Part shown: one piece after another, positions 50,447 to 58,434 of the stretch
Numbering within the stretch: position 1 is the stretch's first letter
Layout of the letters: each line of letters begins with the position of its first letter
Assembly: GCF_900637195.1 (NCBI RefSeq)
Contig: NZ_LR134356.1
Coordinates: 3,596,001 to 3,660,000, forward strand
Reading direction: 5' to 3'
Length of the DNA: 64,000 nt
Origin: Mycolicibacterium aurum
Lineage (GTDB): Bacteria; Actinomycetota; Actinomycetes; Mycobacteriales; Mycobacteriaceae
Program-made: the position numbers and the translations under genes
The notes under the pieces: generated by a model
Databases searched by the model: none
Seen by the model: the letters and a program-made list of their open reading frames with translations, nothing else
What the model was told of the DNA's origin: nothing

Positions 50447-50463
50447 TCTGGCACGATGACCAG

Positions 50464-51153
50464 GTGCAGACCCGTCGCCGCATGCGCAAGCGTCTCCTGG
50501 CATCAGTGCTGTTGCTGTTGGTCGTGGCTCCTTCGCTGATCGGCTGCGTCCGCATCAGGGCCTCGATCACGGTGTCCCCCGACGACCGGGTGTCCGGCCA
50601 GATCGTTGCGGCGGCCATCCCGCGCGACGACAGCGACAAAGGCCCCCAGCTACTCAACAACCTCCCGTTCGCGCAGAAGGTCGCGGTGTCCGAGTACAGC
50701 CGCGACGACTATGTGGGATCGCAGGCGGTGTTCTCCGACCTCACTTTCGCCGAACTGCCTCAGCTGGCGAGCATGAACCGGGACGCGGCAGGCGTGGACA
50801 TCTCGCTACGGCGCGCCGGTGACCTGGTGATCCTGGAGGGTCGGGCCGACCTCACCTCACTCAGCGACTCCGAAGCCGACGTCTCGCTCTCCGTCGCCTT
50901 CCCCGGTGAGGTGACCTCGACCAACGGCGACCAGATTTCGTCCACGGTGGTCGAATGGAAGGTCCGCCCCGGCGTGGTCAGCACCATGAACGCCCAAGCC
51001 CGCTACACCGACCCCAGCGCGCGGTCGTTCACCGGCGCAGCGATCTGGCTCGGCGTGGCCTCGATGGTGGTCGCGGGCATCGTCGGCTGGCTGGCGTACA
51101 CCAGCCGCGATCGATCACCTCGTCCGGGCGAGCCACAGGACCAGGCCCGGTAG
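50464..51153 (+). CDS. lppM: Lipoprotein LppM
   Basis: A 229-residue protein. GTG at 50464 (or ATG at 50482) gives a signal peptide LLASVLLLLVVAPSLIGC with lipobox L-I-G-C. A beta-rich domain of about 150 residues (RIRASITVSPDDRVSGQIVAAAIP...) is followed by a C-terminal membrane segment (GAAIWLGVASMVVAGIVGWLAY) and a short charged tail. LppM of M. tuberculosis (Rv2171) is a surface protein that affects phagosome behaviour in infection. The role in an environmental species is not known, but a cell-envelope lipid-binding role fits. Confidence 0.9.
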   Translation: MQTRRRMRKRLLASVLLLLVVAPSLIGCVRIRASITVSPDDRVSGQIVAAAIPRDDSDKGPQLLNNLPFAQKVAVSEYSRDDYVGSQAVFSDLTFAELPQLASMNRDAAGVDISLRRAGDLVILEGRADLTSLSDSEADVSLSVAFPGEVTSTNGDQISSTVVEWKVRPGVVSTMNAQARYTDPSARSFTGAAIWLGVASMVVAGIVGWLAYTSRDRSPRPGEPQDQAR

Positions 51154-51160
51154 CACTTAC

Positions 51161-51191
51161 TTGCTCCCCACGGGGCCGCAGGCTCTACTCT
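51161..51191 (+). promoter_or_regulatory. Candidate promoter of the prenyl synthase gene
   Basis: TTGCTC (51161-51166) and TACTCT (51186-51191) are separated by 19 bp, a little long for a housekeeping promoter. A start site around 51198 would leave a 35-base leader carrying AAAGGGG. It lies in the 80-bp gap between lppM and the synthase. Confidence 0.3.
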
Positions 51192-51233
51192 GTGCACTCG
51201 GGGACGAACGCGACGAGAAGAAAGGGGCGTCCG

Positions 51234-52319
51234 CTGAACGTAGATTCAGCGGCACCGTCAGCAGTTGAGCTGGCTGCGGCCGTCACCGAAGAGCTACGCG
51301 ACTATCTGCGCGAGCGCCGTCGGGATGCCGCCTACATCGGTGCCGACTACGCCGTGTTGACCGAAGCCCTCGAAGAGTTCGTGCTGCGCGGCGGCAAGCG
51401 CCTGCGCCCCGCGTTCGCCTACTGGGGCTGGCGCGCCGTCGCGGGCACCGAGCCCCAACCCGAGGTGTTGCGGTTGTTCGCGGCCCTCGAACTCCTGCAC
51501 GCCTGCGCACTCGTCCACGACGATGTCATTGATGCCTCCGCCACCCGGCGCGGACTGCCCACCGTGCACCGCATCTTCGCCGAGCGGCACCGCGACAACG
51601 CGTGGAGCGGCTCGGCCGAGCAATTCGGGCTGTCCGCGGCGATCCTGCTCGGCGACCTGTCGCTGGTCTGGGCCGACGACATCGTCGCGACCGCGGACAT
51701 CGGGGTCGACGCGCACCGGCGCGTGCAACGGGTGTGGTCGGCGATCCGCACGGAAGTTCTCGGCGGGCAGTATCTGGACATCTTCGCCGAAGCCAGCGGC
51801 GCGGAGACCGTGTCGTCGGCGATGACGGTGAACATCTACAAGACCGCGTCGTACACCATTTCGCGTCCGCTACAGCTCGGCGCCGCGGCCGCCGCCGACT
51901 GCCCGGAGATCCTGTCGGCGTTCCACGAGGTGGGGACCAGCCTCGGTGTGGCGTTCCAGCTTCGCGACGACGTGCTCGGGGTGTTCGGCGACCCGGCGGT
52001 CACCGGCAAGCCCTCCGGCGACGACCTTCGCTCGGGCAAGCGCACGGTACTGCTTGCCGAGGCCATCCAGCTGGCCGAGAAGCACGACCCGGCCGGCGCG
52101 AAACTGCTGCGCAGCTCCATCGGCTCCGATCTGACGGACATCCAGGTCAAAGAGGTCTGCCTGGTGATCGAGTCGGTCGGCGCGCTGGCCGCGGTCGAGG
52201 AACGGATCGGCATCCTCACCCGGCAGGCCCTGGAGATCCTCGGCGCCGCGCCGATCGACACCCAGGCCAAGGCCGGGCTGGCCGAGCTCGCCAGATTGGC
52301 CGCGAACCGGTCCGCCTGA
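51234..52319 (+). CDS. idsA2: Polyprenyl diphosphate synthase (IdsA2-like)
   Basis: A trans-isoprenyl diphosphate synthase of about 361 residues with FVLRGGKRLRPAF, the first aspartate motif Asp96-Asp97-x2-Asp100 (LVHDDVID), and the second FQLRDDVLGVFGD. It closely resembles Rv2173 IdsA2 in M. tuberculosis, including the end GLAELARLAANRSA. It condenses IPP with an allylic diphosphate to short or medium prenyl diphosphates. The start is uncertain. CTG at 51234 has AAAGGGG six bases upstream and no ATG or GTG is near; the in-frame GTG at 51192 has no ribosome-binding site and abuts a possible -10 box. The next gene follows after 5 bp. Confidence 0.93.
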   Translation: MNVDSAAPSAVELAAAVTEELRDYLRERRRDAAYIGADYAVLTEALEEFVLRGGKRLRPAFAYWGWRAVAGTEPQPEVLRLFAALELLHACALVHDDVIDASATRRGLPTVHRIFAERHRDNAWSGSAEQFGLSAAILLGDLSLVWADDIVATADIGVDAHRRVQRVWSAIRTEVLGGQYLDIFAEASGAETVSSAMTVNIYKTASYTISRPLQLGAAAAADCPEILSAFHEVGTSLGVAFQLRDDVLGVFGDPAVTGKPSGDDLRSGKRTVLLAEAIQLAEKHDPAGAKLLRSSIGSDLTDIQVKEVCLVIESVGALAAVEERIGILTRQALEILGAAPIDTQAKAGLAELARLAANRSA

Positions 52320-52324
52320 CACGC

Positions 52325-53875
52325 ATGTCCCCGAGCATGATCGAGCCCGTCGCACCGCAAGGCCATCTTCAGCGCCTGAAGGATTTCACGACGTCCCCGC
52401 AGGCGCGTCCCGCGCTCGTCGGTGCGCTCGGAGCGCTGCTGATCACCGCGGGCGGGCTGGGCGCGGGCAGCACCCGCTTGCACGACCCGGTGCTGGAGTC
52501 GATGCATCTGTCCTGGTTGAGATTCGGCCACGGGTTGGTGGTGTCGTCGCTGCTGCTCTGGGGCGGCGTGGTGCTGATGCTGCTGGCCTGGTTGTGGCTG
52601 GGGCGCAGGGTGATCGAGGGCACCGCCACCCAATACATGATGGTCGCCACCACCGGGTTCTGGCTGACTCCGCTGTTGCTCAGCGTTCCGGTGTTCAGCC
52701 GCGACACCTATTCCTATCTCGCGCAGGGCGCACTGTTGCGCGACGGCTTCGACCCGTACGTCGTCGGCCCCGTCGACAACCCGAACCCCCTGTTGGACGA
52801 CGTCAGCCCCATCTGGACCACCACCACCGCCCCCTACGGTCCGGCTTTCATCCTGGTGGCGAGGTTCGTCACGATGCTCGTGGGCGAGGACGTCGTCGCG
52901 GGAACGATGCTGCTTCGGCTCTGCATGCTTCCTGGCCTGGCGCTGCTGATCTGGGCCGCGCCGCGGGTGGCCCGCCACGTCGGGGCCAACGGCGCGGCCG
53001 CACTGTGGATCTGTGTGCTGAACCCTCTGGTGATCATTCACCTGATGGGTGGCGTGCACAACGAGATGCTGATGGTCGGCCTGATGATGGCAGGCATCGC
53101 GTTGTGCTTCGGCGGACGCAACGTCTCCGGCGTCGCGCTGATCGCGGTGGCCACCGCGGTGAAAGCCACCGGAGGGCTGGCGTTGCCGTTCATGGTGTGG
53201 GTGTGGGCACGCCGCATGCGCGACCGCCACGACTATCCCCCGGTGAAGGCCTTCGCCGCGGCCGCCGCCGCGTCGGTACTCGTCTTCGTGGCGGTCTTCG
53301 CCGTCTTGTCACTGGCGGCAGGAGTGGGGTTGGGCTGGCTGACCGCGCTGGCGGGGTCGGTGAAGATCATCAACTGGCTCACCGTACCGACCGCGGTGGC
53401 GAACCTGACCAATGTGCTTGTGGGCCTGGTGGTCCCGGTGAACTTCTACGCGGTCCTGGAGATCACCCGGATCATCGGGATCGCGATCATCGCCGTCTCG
53501 TCGGTGGTGCTGTGGTGGCGTTATCGCCGCACCGACCGGGACGCGCTGATGGGCATCGCCCTCGTGATGGTTGTCGTGGTGCTGTTCGTCCCCGCTGCCC
53601 TGCCCTGGTACTACACCTGGCCACTGGCGGTGATGGCAGCACTCGCGCAGTCACGGCAGGCGATCGCGCTGATCGCCGGCTTCTCGACGTGGATCACCGT
53701 GATCTGGCGGCCCGACGGCGCGCACGGCATGTACTCATGGGCCCACGTCCTGCTGTCGCTCGCCTGCGCAGCCGGCGCCTGGTACTGGCTGTCCGTCAGT
53801 AACCCATCGCCTGAGCGCGACGAACCACCTCACGAGCCTGATGAGAGTGCAGCGCGTCAACCGGGCGGGCGTTAG
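52325..53875 (+). CDS. mptA: Alpha-(1->6)-mannopyranosyltransferase MptA
   Basis: A 516-residue polytopic protein with about 13 membrane segments, of the GT-C fold. The catalytic acidic residue lies in the first loop motif VFSRDTYSYLAQGALLRDGFDPY. MptA uses decaprenyl-phosphate mannose to extend the alpha-1,6 mannan core of lipomannan and lipoarabinomannan on the outer side of the membrane. It follows the prenyl synthase by 5 bp, a sensible pairing since it needs a polyprenyl-linked donor. The 3' end overlaps the convergent DNA-binding gene by 80 bp, and the last 25 residues are a charged tail. Confidence 0.94.
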   Translation: MSPSMIEPVAPQGHLQRLKDFTTSPQARPALVGALGALLITAGGLGAGSTRLHDPVLESMHLSWLRFGHGLVVSSLLLWGGVVLMLLAWLWLGRRVIEGTATQYMMVATTGFWLTPLLLSVPVFSRDTYSYLAQGALLRDGFDPYVVGPVDNPNPLLDDVSPIWTTTTAPYGPAFILVARFVTMLVGEDVVAGTMLLRLCMLPGLALLIWAAPRVARHVGANGAAALWICVLNPLVIIHLMGGVHNEMLMVGLMMAGIALCFGGRNVSGVALIAVATAVKATGGLALPFMVWVWARRMRDRHDYPPVKAFAAAAAASVLVFVAVFAVLSLAAGVGLGWLTALAGSVKIINWLTVPTAVANLTNVLVGLVVPVNFYAVLEITRIIGIAIIAVSSVVLWWRYRRTDRDALMGIALVMVVVVLFVPAALPWYYTWPLAVMAALAQSRQAIALIAGFSTWITVIWRPDGAHGMYSWAHVLLSLACAAGAWYWLSVSNPSPERDEPPHEPDESAARQPGGR

Positions 53876-54200
53876 GTTTCTCGTCGGTCGATCCGTCGCG
53901 ACGGATCGTCAGCGACGGATCGGGCGTGAAGAGCCACCCCACGATCTCGGTGTCGGTGTATCCCCCGTCGTGCATCACGACCAGCAAGCCGGGCAGAGCC
54001 TTGGCCACATGCCCGGTGTCGTCGAAAAACACCTGCGGCACCACCACCGAGCCGCCCCGCCGCACCGCGATCAGACGGCGTTCGCGCAGCTGCTGATGGA
54101 CCTTCGTCACAGGTATGCCCATCAGCTCCGCAACGGCGGGTAGGTCGAGCACGGCTTCGCCGGGATCCAGAACATCGTCGGCAGACGGGATGCTGCTCAT
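53796..54200 (-). CDS. DNA-binding protein, PknL substrate (Rv2175c-like)
   Basis: A 134-residue winged helix-turn-helix protein starting MSSIPSADDVLDPGEAVLDLPAVAELMGIPVTKVHQQLRERRLIAVRRGGSVVVPQVFF. The C-terminal domain reads GYTDTEIVGWLFTPDPSLTIRRDGS and ends HQAREVVRRAQAMGY. In M. tuberculosis Rv2175c is a DNA-binding substrate of the adjacent kinase PknL, and phosphorylation near its N-terminus abolishes DNA binding. The residue phosphorylated there is a threonine; here the first 30 residues have serines at 2 and 3 but I see no clear equivalent threonine. It is divergent from pknL. Confidence 0.92.
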   Translation of the reverse strand: MSSIPSADDVLDPGEAVLDLPAVAELMGIPVTKVHQQLRERRLIAVRRGGSVVVPQVFFDDTGHVAKALPGLLVVMHDGGYTDTEIVGWLFTPDPSLTIRRDGSTDEKPNARPVDALHSHQAREVVRRAQAMGY

Positions 54201-54283
54201 CGCACAGAGTCTAGGACCAGTGGCCACGCCCGCGACGGCGGCGTGCGGGTTGCGGGACGGCAGGCGGCGGCTCGGCTCGTACC

Positions 54284-55531
54284 ATGAATCCGATGGAGAC
54301 CTACCAGCAGTCCAGCCCGCTCACCGGGGCCGTGCTGGATGGGCGCTACCGGGTGGACACGCTGATCGCGACAGGCGGCATGTCCGCGGTGTACCGAGGT
54401 CTCGATCTGCGGCTCGACCGGCCGGTGGCATTGAAGGTGATGGACTCCCGATACGCCGGTGACGAGCACTTCATGATGCGGTTCCAGCGGGAGGCCCGCG
54501 CCGTGGCGCGGCTGAAGGATCCCGGACTGGTCGCCGTGTACGACCAGGGTGCAGGAACCCCGGGCGGGCAACCTCCCTTTCTCGTGATGGAGCTCGTCGA
54601 GGGCGGGACGCTGCGAGAACTGCTCCGCGAACGTGGTCCGATGCCTCCACATGCGGTGGCGGCAGTCCTGGAACCGGTGCTCGGCGGGTTGGCTGCCGCG
54701 CACCGGGCCGGCCTGGTCCACCGAGACATCAAGCCCGAGAACATCCTGATCAGCGACGACGGCGAGGTCAAGATCGCCGACTTCGGACTGGTCCGTGCCG
54801 TCGCCGAGGCCAAGGTCACCTCGACGAGCGTCATCCTCGGAACCGCCGCATACCTGTCCCCCGAACAGGTCGCCACCGGCGAGACCGACTCGCGCGGCGA
54901 TGTCTACTCCGTCGGGATCCTGGTGTACGAACTGCTCACCGGCCGAACGCCGTTCGTCGGCGACACCGCGCTGGCGGTCGCCTACCAGCGGATGGACCGC
55001 GACGTCGCGCCGCCCAGCACTGTGATCGAGGGCGTACCAAGGCAATTCGACGAGTTCGTGCTGTGCGCCACCGCACGTGATCCCCAACAGCGGTTCGCCG
55101 ACGCCGCCGAGATGGCCGACCAGCTGGTCACCGTTGTGCGGGAACTCGATCTTCCACACTTCCGGGTGCCCGCTCCTCGCAACTCGGCACTCCACAACTC
55201 GGTGGCCGCGTCGACAGCGGCGCACAACAGCCACGACACCACCGCCCACCTCGGCAGGGACGCGTCGGCCGCACCGGTGAGCCCGCACACCAAGGCATTC
55301 GCTCGCGACGAGCTGCCCAGCGTCACCGACGACGACAGCGACGACTTCGACGAGGACGACCATCATTCGGGCACCGGTCTTTTCGCCGGAATCGAGCTGA
55401 CCGAGTTCTACTTGGCGCGCCAGCGTGCCCGCCGGGTGTTGTTCTTCTGGGTGGTCGCGGTGATCACCGTGGCAGGACTGGCTGCCGCCGGGGCCTGGAC
55501 CCTGGGCACCAACCTCCCCAACCTGATCTAG
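54284..55531 (+). CDS. pknL: Serine/threonine protein kinase PknL
   Basis: A 415-residue receptor-type kinase. The catalytic domain covers about 18-280 with Lys51 (VALKVM), His146-Arg-Asp148 (HRDIKPEN) and the DFG at 166-168; an activation loop with Thr/Ser residues (KVTSTSVILGTAAYLSPEQ) follows. A juxtamembrane stretch of about 95 residues, rich in Ser/His/Asp, leads to one membrane segment near the end (about 383-403). Almost nothing lies outside the membrane, so it lacks a sensor domain. It is divergent from its probable substrate gene. The TAG stop shares CTAG with aroG. Confidence 0.96.
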   Translation: MNPMETYQQSSPLTGAVLDGRYRVDTLIATGGMSAVYRGLDLRLDRPVALKVMDSRYAGDEHFMMRFQREARAVARLKDPGLVAVYDQGAGTPGGQPPFLVMELVEGGTLRELLRERGPMPPHAVAAVLEPVLGGLAAAHRAGLVHRDIKPENILISDDGEVKIADFGLVRAVAEAKVTSTSVILGTAAYLSPEQVATGETDSRGDVYSVGILVYELLTGRTPFVGDTALAVAYQRMDRDVAPPSTVIEGVPRQFDEFVLCATARDPQQRFADAAEMADQLVTVVRELDLPHFRVPAPRNSALHNSVAASTAAHNSHDTTAHLGRDASAAPVSPHTKAFARDELPSVTDDDSDDFDEDDHHSGTGLFAGIELTEFYLARQRARRVLFFWVVAVITVAGLAAAGAWTLGTNLPNLI

Positions 55532-56928
55532 TCGCGCAGCATCTCGGCAACCAGGAACGCCAGCTCGAGCGACTGCTGCGTGTTCAGTCGCGGGTCGCAG
55601 GCGGTCTCGTAGCGGCCGGCCAGGTCGGTGTCCGAAATGTCTTGCGCGCCACCGAGGCATTCGGTGACATTCTCGCCCGTGATCTCGACGTGAATGCCGC
55701 CGGGATGGGTGCCCAGTGCATGGTGCACCTCGAAGAACCCCTGCACCTCGTCGACGATGCGATCGAAATGCCGTGTCTTGTAGCCGGTCGACGACTCATG
55801 GGTATTGCCGTGCATCGGGTCGCACTGCCAGATGACCTGATGTCCCGAAGCCTGAACCTTCTCGATGATGGGCGGCAGCACGTCGCGCACCTTGTGATTG
55901 CCCATCCGGCTGACCAGCGTCAGACGGCCCGCCTCGTTGCGCGGATCGAGCCGCTCGACGTACTCGACCGCCAACTCGGGCGAGGTCGTCGGCCCGATCT
56001 TCACTCCGATCGGGTTGGCGATCACCTCGGCGAACGCGACGTGCGCACCGTCGAGTTGACGGGTCCGCTCCCCGATCCAGACGTAATGTGCCGAGAGGTC
56101 ATACAGTTTCGGGCTGGAGCCCTCGATGTCGGCCCCGTCGTAATCCATGCGCAGCATGGCCCGCTCGTAGTCCAGCACCAAAGCCTCATGGCTGGCGTAG
56201 ATCTCGGCGGTCTGCAGGTTGCGGTCGTCGACGCCGCAGGCACTCATGAAGCGCAGCCCACGGTCGATCTCACCGGCCAGTGCCTCATACCTGGCCCCCG
56301 CAGGCGAGGTGCGCACGAACTCCCGATTCCAGTCGTGCACCTTCTGCAGCGACGCCATCCCTGACGATGTCAGCGCACGTACCAGGTTCATCGCGGCGCT
56401 GGCGTTGGCGTAGGCCCGAACCAGGCGCGACGCGTCGTGCTCGCGCACGGCGGCGTCGGGGGCGAAGCCGTTGATCATGTCGCCGCGGTAGGACCGCAGC
56501 CCCAGCGCGTCGATGTCGGACGACCGCGGTTTCGCGTACTGCCCGGCGATGCGGGCCACCTTGACCACCGGCATGCTCGCCCCATAGGTGAGCACGACCG
56601 CCATCTGCAGCAGCGTGCGGATGTTCGCGCGGATGTGAGGTTCGGTGTTGTCGACGAATGTCTCGGCGCAGTCCCCGCCCTGCAGCAGGAACGCCTCACC
56701 GCGCGCGACGTCGGCGAGATGGGACTTGAGCCGCTCGATCTCGGACGGCACGGTCACCGGCGGGACGCTCTCCAGAACCGTCCGCATCGCCTTGGCCTGA
56801 TCGGCGGGCCAGCTGGGCTGCTGAACGGCCGGCTTGGCCAGCGCCGCGTCGAGCCGTTGCCGCAGGTCCTCGGGCAGCGGCGGCAGGTCCGGCAGCTGGT
56901 CGATGGGTACGTCGACGGTCCAATTCAC
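55528..56928 (-). CDS. aroG: 3-deoxy-7-phosphoheptulonate synthase, class II
   Basis: A 466-residue class II DAHP synthase, start GTG 56928 (MNWTVDVPIDQLP), as in M. tuberculosis Rv2178c. Core segments are FLLQGGDCAETF, PVVKVARIAGQYAKPRS, LRSYRGDMINGF, VSRMGNHKVRD, QVIWQCDPMHGNTHES and GGIHVEITGENVTECLGG. It condenses phosphoenolpyruvate with erythrose 4-phosphate to start the shikimate pathway; the mycobacterial enzyme is also activated by chorismate mutase. The longer open frame to 57324 runs through the neighbour gene and is not used. Confidence 0.98.
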   Translation of the reverse strand: MNWTVDVPIDQLPDLPPLPEDLRQRLDAALAKPAVQQPSWPADQAKAMRTVLESVPPVTVPSEIERLKSHLADVARGEAFLLQGGDCAETFVDNTEPHIRANIRTLLQMAVVLTYGASMPVVKVARIAGQYAKPRSSDIDALGLRSYRGDMINGFAPDAAVREHDASRLVRAYANASAAMNLVRALTSSGMASLQKVHDWNREFVRTSPAGARYEALAGEIDRGLRFMSACGVDDRNLQTAEIYASHEALVLDYERAMLRMDYDGADIEGSSPKLYDLSAHYVWIGERTRQLDGAHVAFAEVIANPIGVKIGPTTSPELAVEYVERLDPRNEAGRLTLVSRMGNHKVRDVLPPIIEKVQASGHQVIWQCDPMHGNTHESSTGYKTRHFDRIVDEVQGFFEVHHALGTHPGGIHVEITGENVTECLGGAQDISDTDLAGRYETACDPRLNTQQSLELAFLVAEMLRD

Positions 56929-56960
56929 CCGTCCATGGTAACGGGCGGGCGAATGTGGTT

Positions 56961-57458
56961 TTACCAGCGTGCGGGCATTTCCCCGGTGGTCATCAGCCGA
57001 AATCGGTGCAGGTTGTGCTTCGCGTCGACCAGCGCGTCGTGCGCGTCGCGGGGCCGGGGTGGCATACGAGGGCTGCCACGTTCCTCCCAGAACTGGCGCA
57101 ACTCGCGGGTGAAGCGCGGGATCGCGGGCGGCAGGTCCGTCATGGGCCCCCAGAGCTGGCACAGCACCACGTGGTCGTAGGCGCCGACCCACGCCCACAA
57201 CTCGATCTCCTCGTCGCCGTCGATACCGAAGAAATCCTCCAGCTCGGTGCGGATCTGCCGCCGCGAGCGCCACAACGGTGACGCCGGTGACGGCAACTTC
57301 GGCAGCACGTGTTTGCGCACCCACTGGCCGGCCCGCTCGGGATCGAATTCGGTTGATATGGCGTAGTACTCACGGCCGTCTTCCGCTGCGACGCCGATGG
57401 AGATCAGCTCGATGGTGCGGCCGTTGTCGATGAACTCCGTGTCATAGAAGTACCGCAC
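56961..57458 (-). CDS. 3'-5' exoribonuclease, DEDD type (Rv2179c-like)
   Basis: A 165-residue protein, GTG start at 57458 (MRYFYDTEFIDNG), 1 bp from the stop of the upstream membrane gene. Asp6 and Glu8 form the first DEDD motif, and WAWVGAYDHVVLCQLWG and RDAHDALVDAKHN supply the others; the histidine of the last motif is present. Rv2179c is a structurally defined exoribonuclease of the RNase T/oligoribonuclease group, and the length agrees. It degrades RNA 3' ends in the cytoplasm. Confidence 0.9.
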   Translation of the reverse strand: MRYFYDTEFIDNGRTIELISIGVAAEDGREYYAISTEFDPERAGQWVRKHVLPKLPSPASPLWRSRRQIRTELEDFFGIDGDEEIELWAWVGAYDHVVLCQLWGPMTDLPPAIPRFTRELRQFWEERGSPRMPPRPRDAHDALVDAKHNLHRFRLMTTGEMPARW

Positions 57459-57459
57459 G

Positions 57460-58350
57460 TCATGAGACTTTCTGCTGGGCGGGCGCGGTGGAACCCGGCG
57501 CGGGGGCGGCGTGGATCTCGCGATCGAGCTGTTGGTCGACCTCGGCGTCGTCGGGGAACTTCGGCATTCCCGAAATGGCATCCTGCAGCCACAGCTTGGC
57601 CTGAACCACCGGACGGCGCAGCCAACGCTCCCGCTCCAGGGCCCGATGCATCTTGCGGGGGCGCTTGGTGTAGCGCCAGCGCGCCCACGGCGCGTGCGGT
57701 CGCGACAGCCGGATTGCCCCCACGACCAGCAGCGGTGTGATGAACATGCCGACCAGCCCGGTCCACACCTTGCCTTTGAGCAGCACGACCACCGCCAACG
57801 CCAGGTTCAGCAGCGCTGCGACGACGACGACGGCGCGCATCGTCACGGACGGATCACTCTCCCAGGTCCCGACGTCGAAGAAGGACAGCGGATTGAAACC
57901 CATGATGAGCAGGCCCGCAACCGCCACCGCGACGAACACCGCGTCCACCGATGTGCGGCCGTCCTCGGCCCAGTACACGTCCTCCAGATGCAGGATTAGT
58001 GCGAACTCGTCGAGCACCAGCGCCGCGCCGATCCCGAAAAGGATTGATGCGGCGGTGAACTCGGGTACACCGCCGTCGACAGCCAGCGTCACCATCGACA
58101 CCCCGGAGACCATGACCAGGACCACGCCGATCACCACGTGGTGGATGTGCAGCCCGCTGCCGCCCGAGATGTTGCGCGGCTGCCACCACTTGCGCGGCGC
58201 GTCGCTGTCTGCGTGGCTGCGGATGTACCGCACGATTGTGCGGGTCACGAAGAACGTCAGGATGAACGCGATCAGACACCACATCAGCGGTTGCCGGCTT
58301 GGCGGGACGTGCAGCGAGAGGTCCCAGTGCAGGTCGAGGTCCGGGGGCAC
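57460..58350 (-). CDS. Integral membrane protein (Rv2180c-like)
   Basis: A 296-residue protein with about seven membrane segments starting MPPDLDLHWDLSLHVPPSRQPLMW (GTG at 58350). Conserved features include GLHIHHVVIGVVLVMVSG and ALVLDEFALILHLEDVYWAEDGRTSVDAVFVAV. The two halves carry His and acidic residues that could bind a metal or an anionic group. The function is unknown. A basic cytoplasmic tail ends GSTAPAQQKVS. It is probably co-transcribed with the exoribonuclease gene. Confidence 0.88.
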   Translation of the reverse strand: MPPDLDLHWDLSLHVPPSRQPLMWCLIAFILTFFVTRTIVRYIRSHADSDAPRKWWQPRNISGGSGLHIHHVVIGVVLVMVSGVSMVTLAVDGGVPEFTAASILFGIGAALVLDEFALILHLEDVYWAEDGRTSVDAVFVAVAVAGLLIMGFNPLSFFDVGTWESDPSVTMRAVVVVAALLNLALAVVVLLKGKVWTGLVGMFITPLLVVGAIRLSRPHAPWARWRYTKRPRKMHRALERERWLRRPVVQAKLWLQDAISGMPKFPDDAEVDQQLDREIHAAPAPGSTAPAQQKVS

Positions 58351-58434
58351 GCAGAAAACTTACGCCGACCTGCGTGTGTCGAGCCCGGGATACCCGTCGA
58401 CGCGCCGATCGGCACCGATAGTCTGTTCCCCGAC

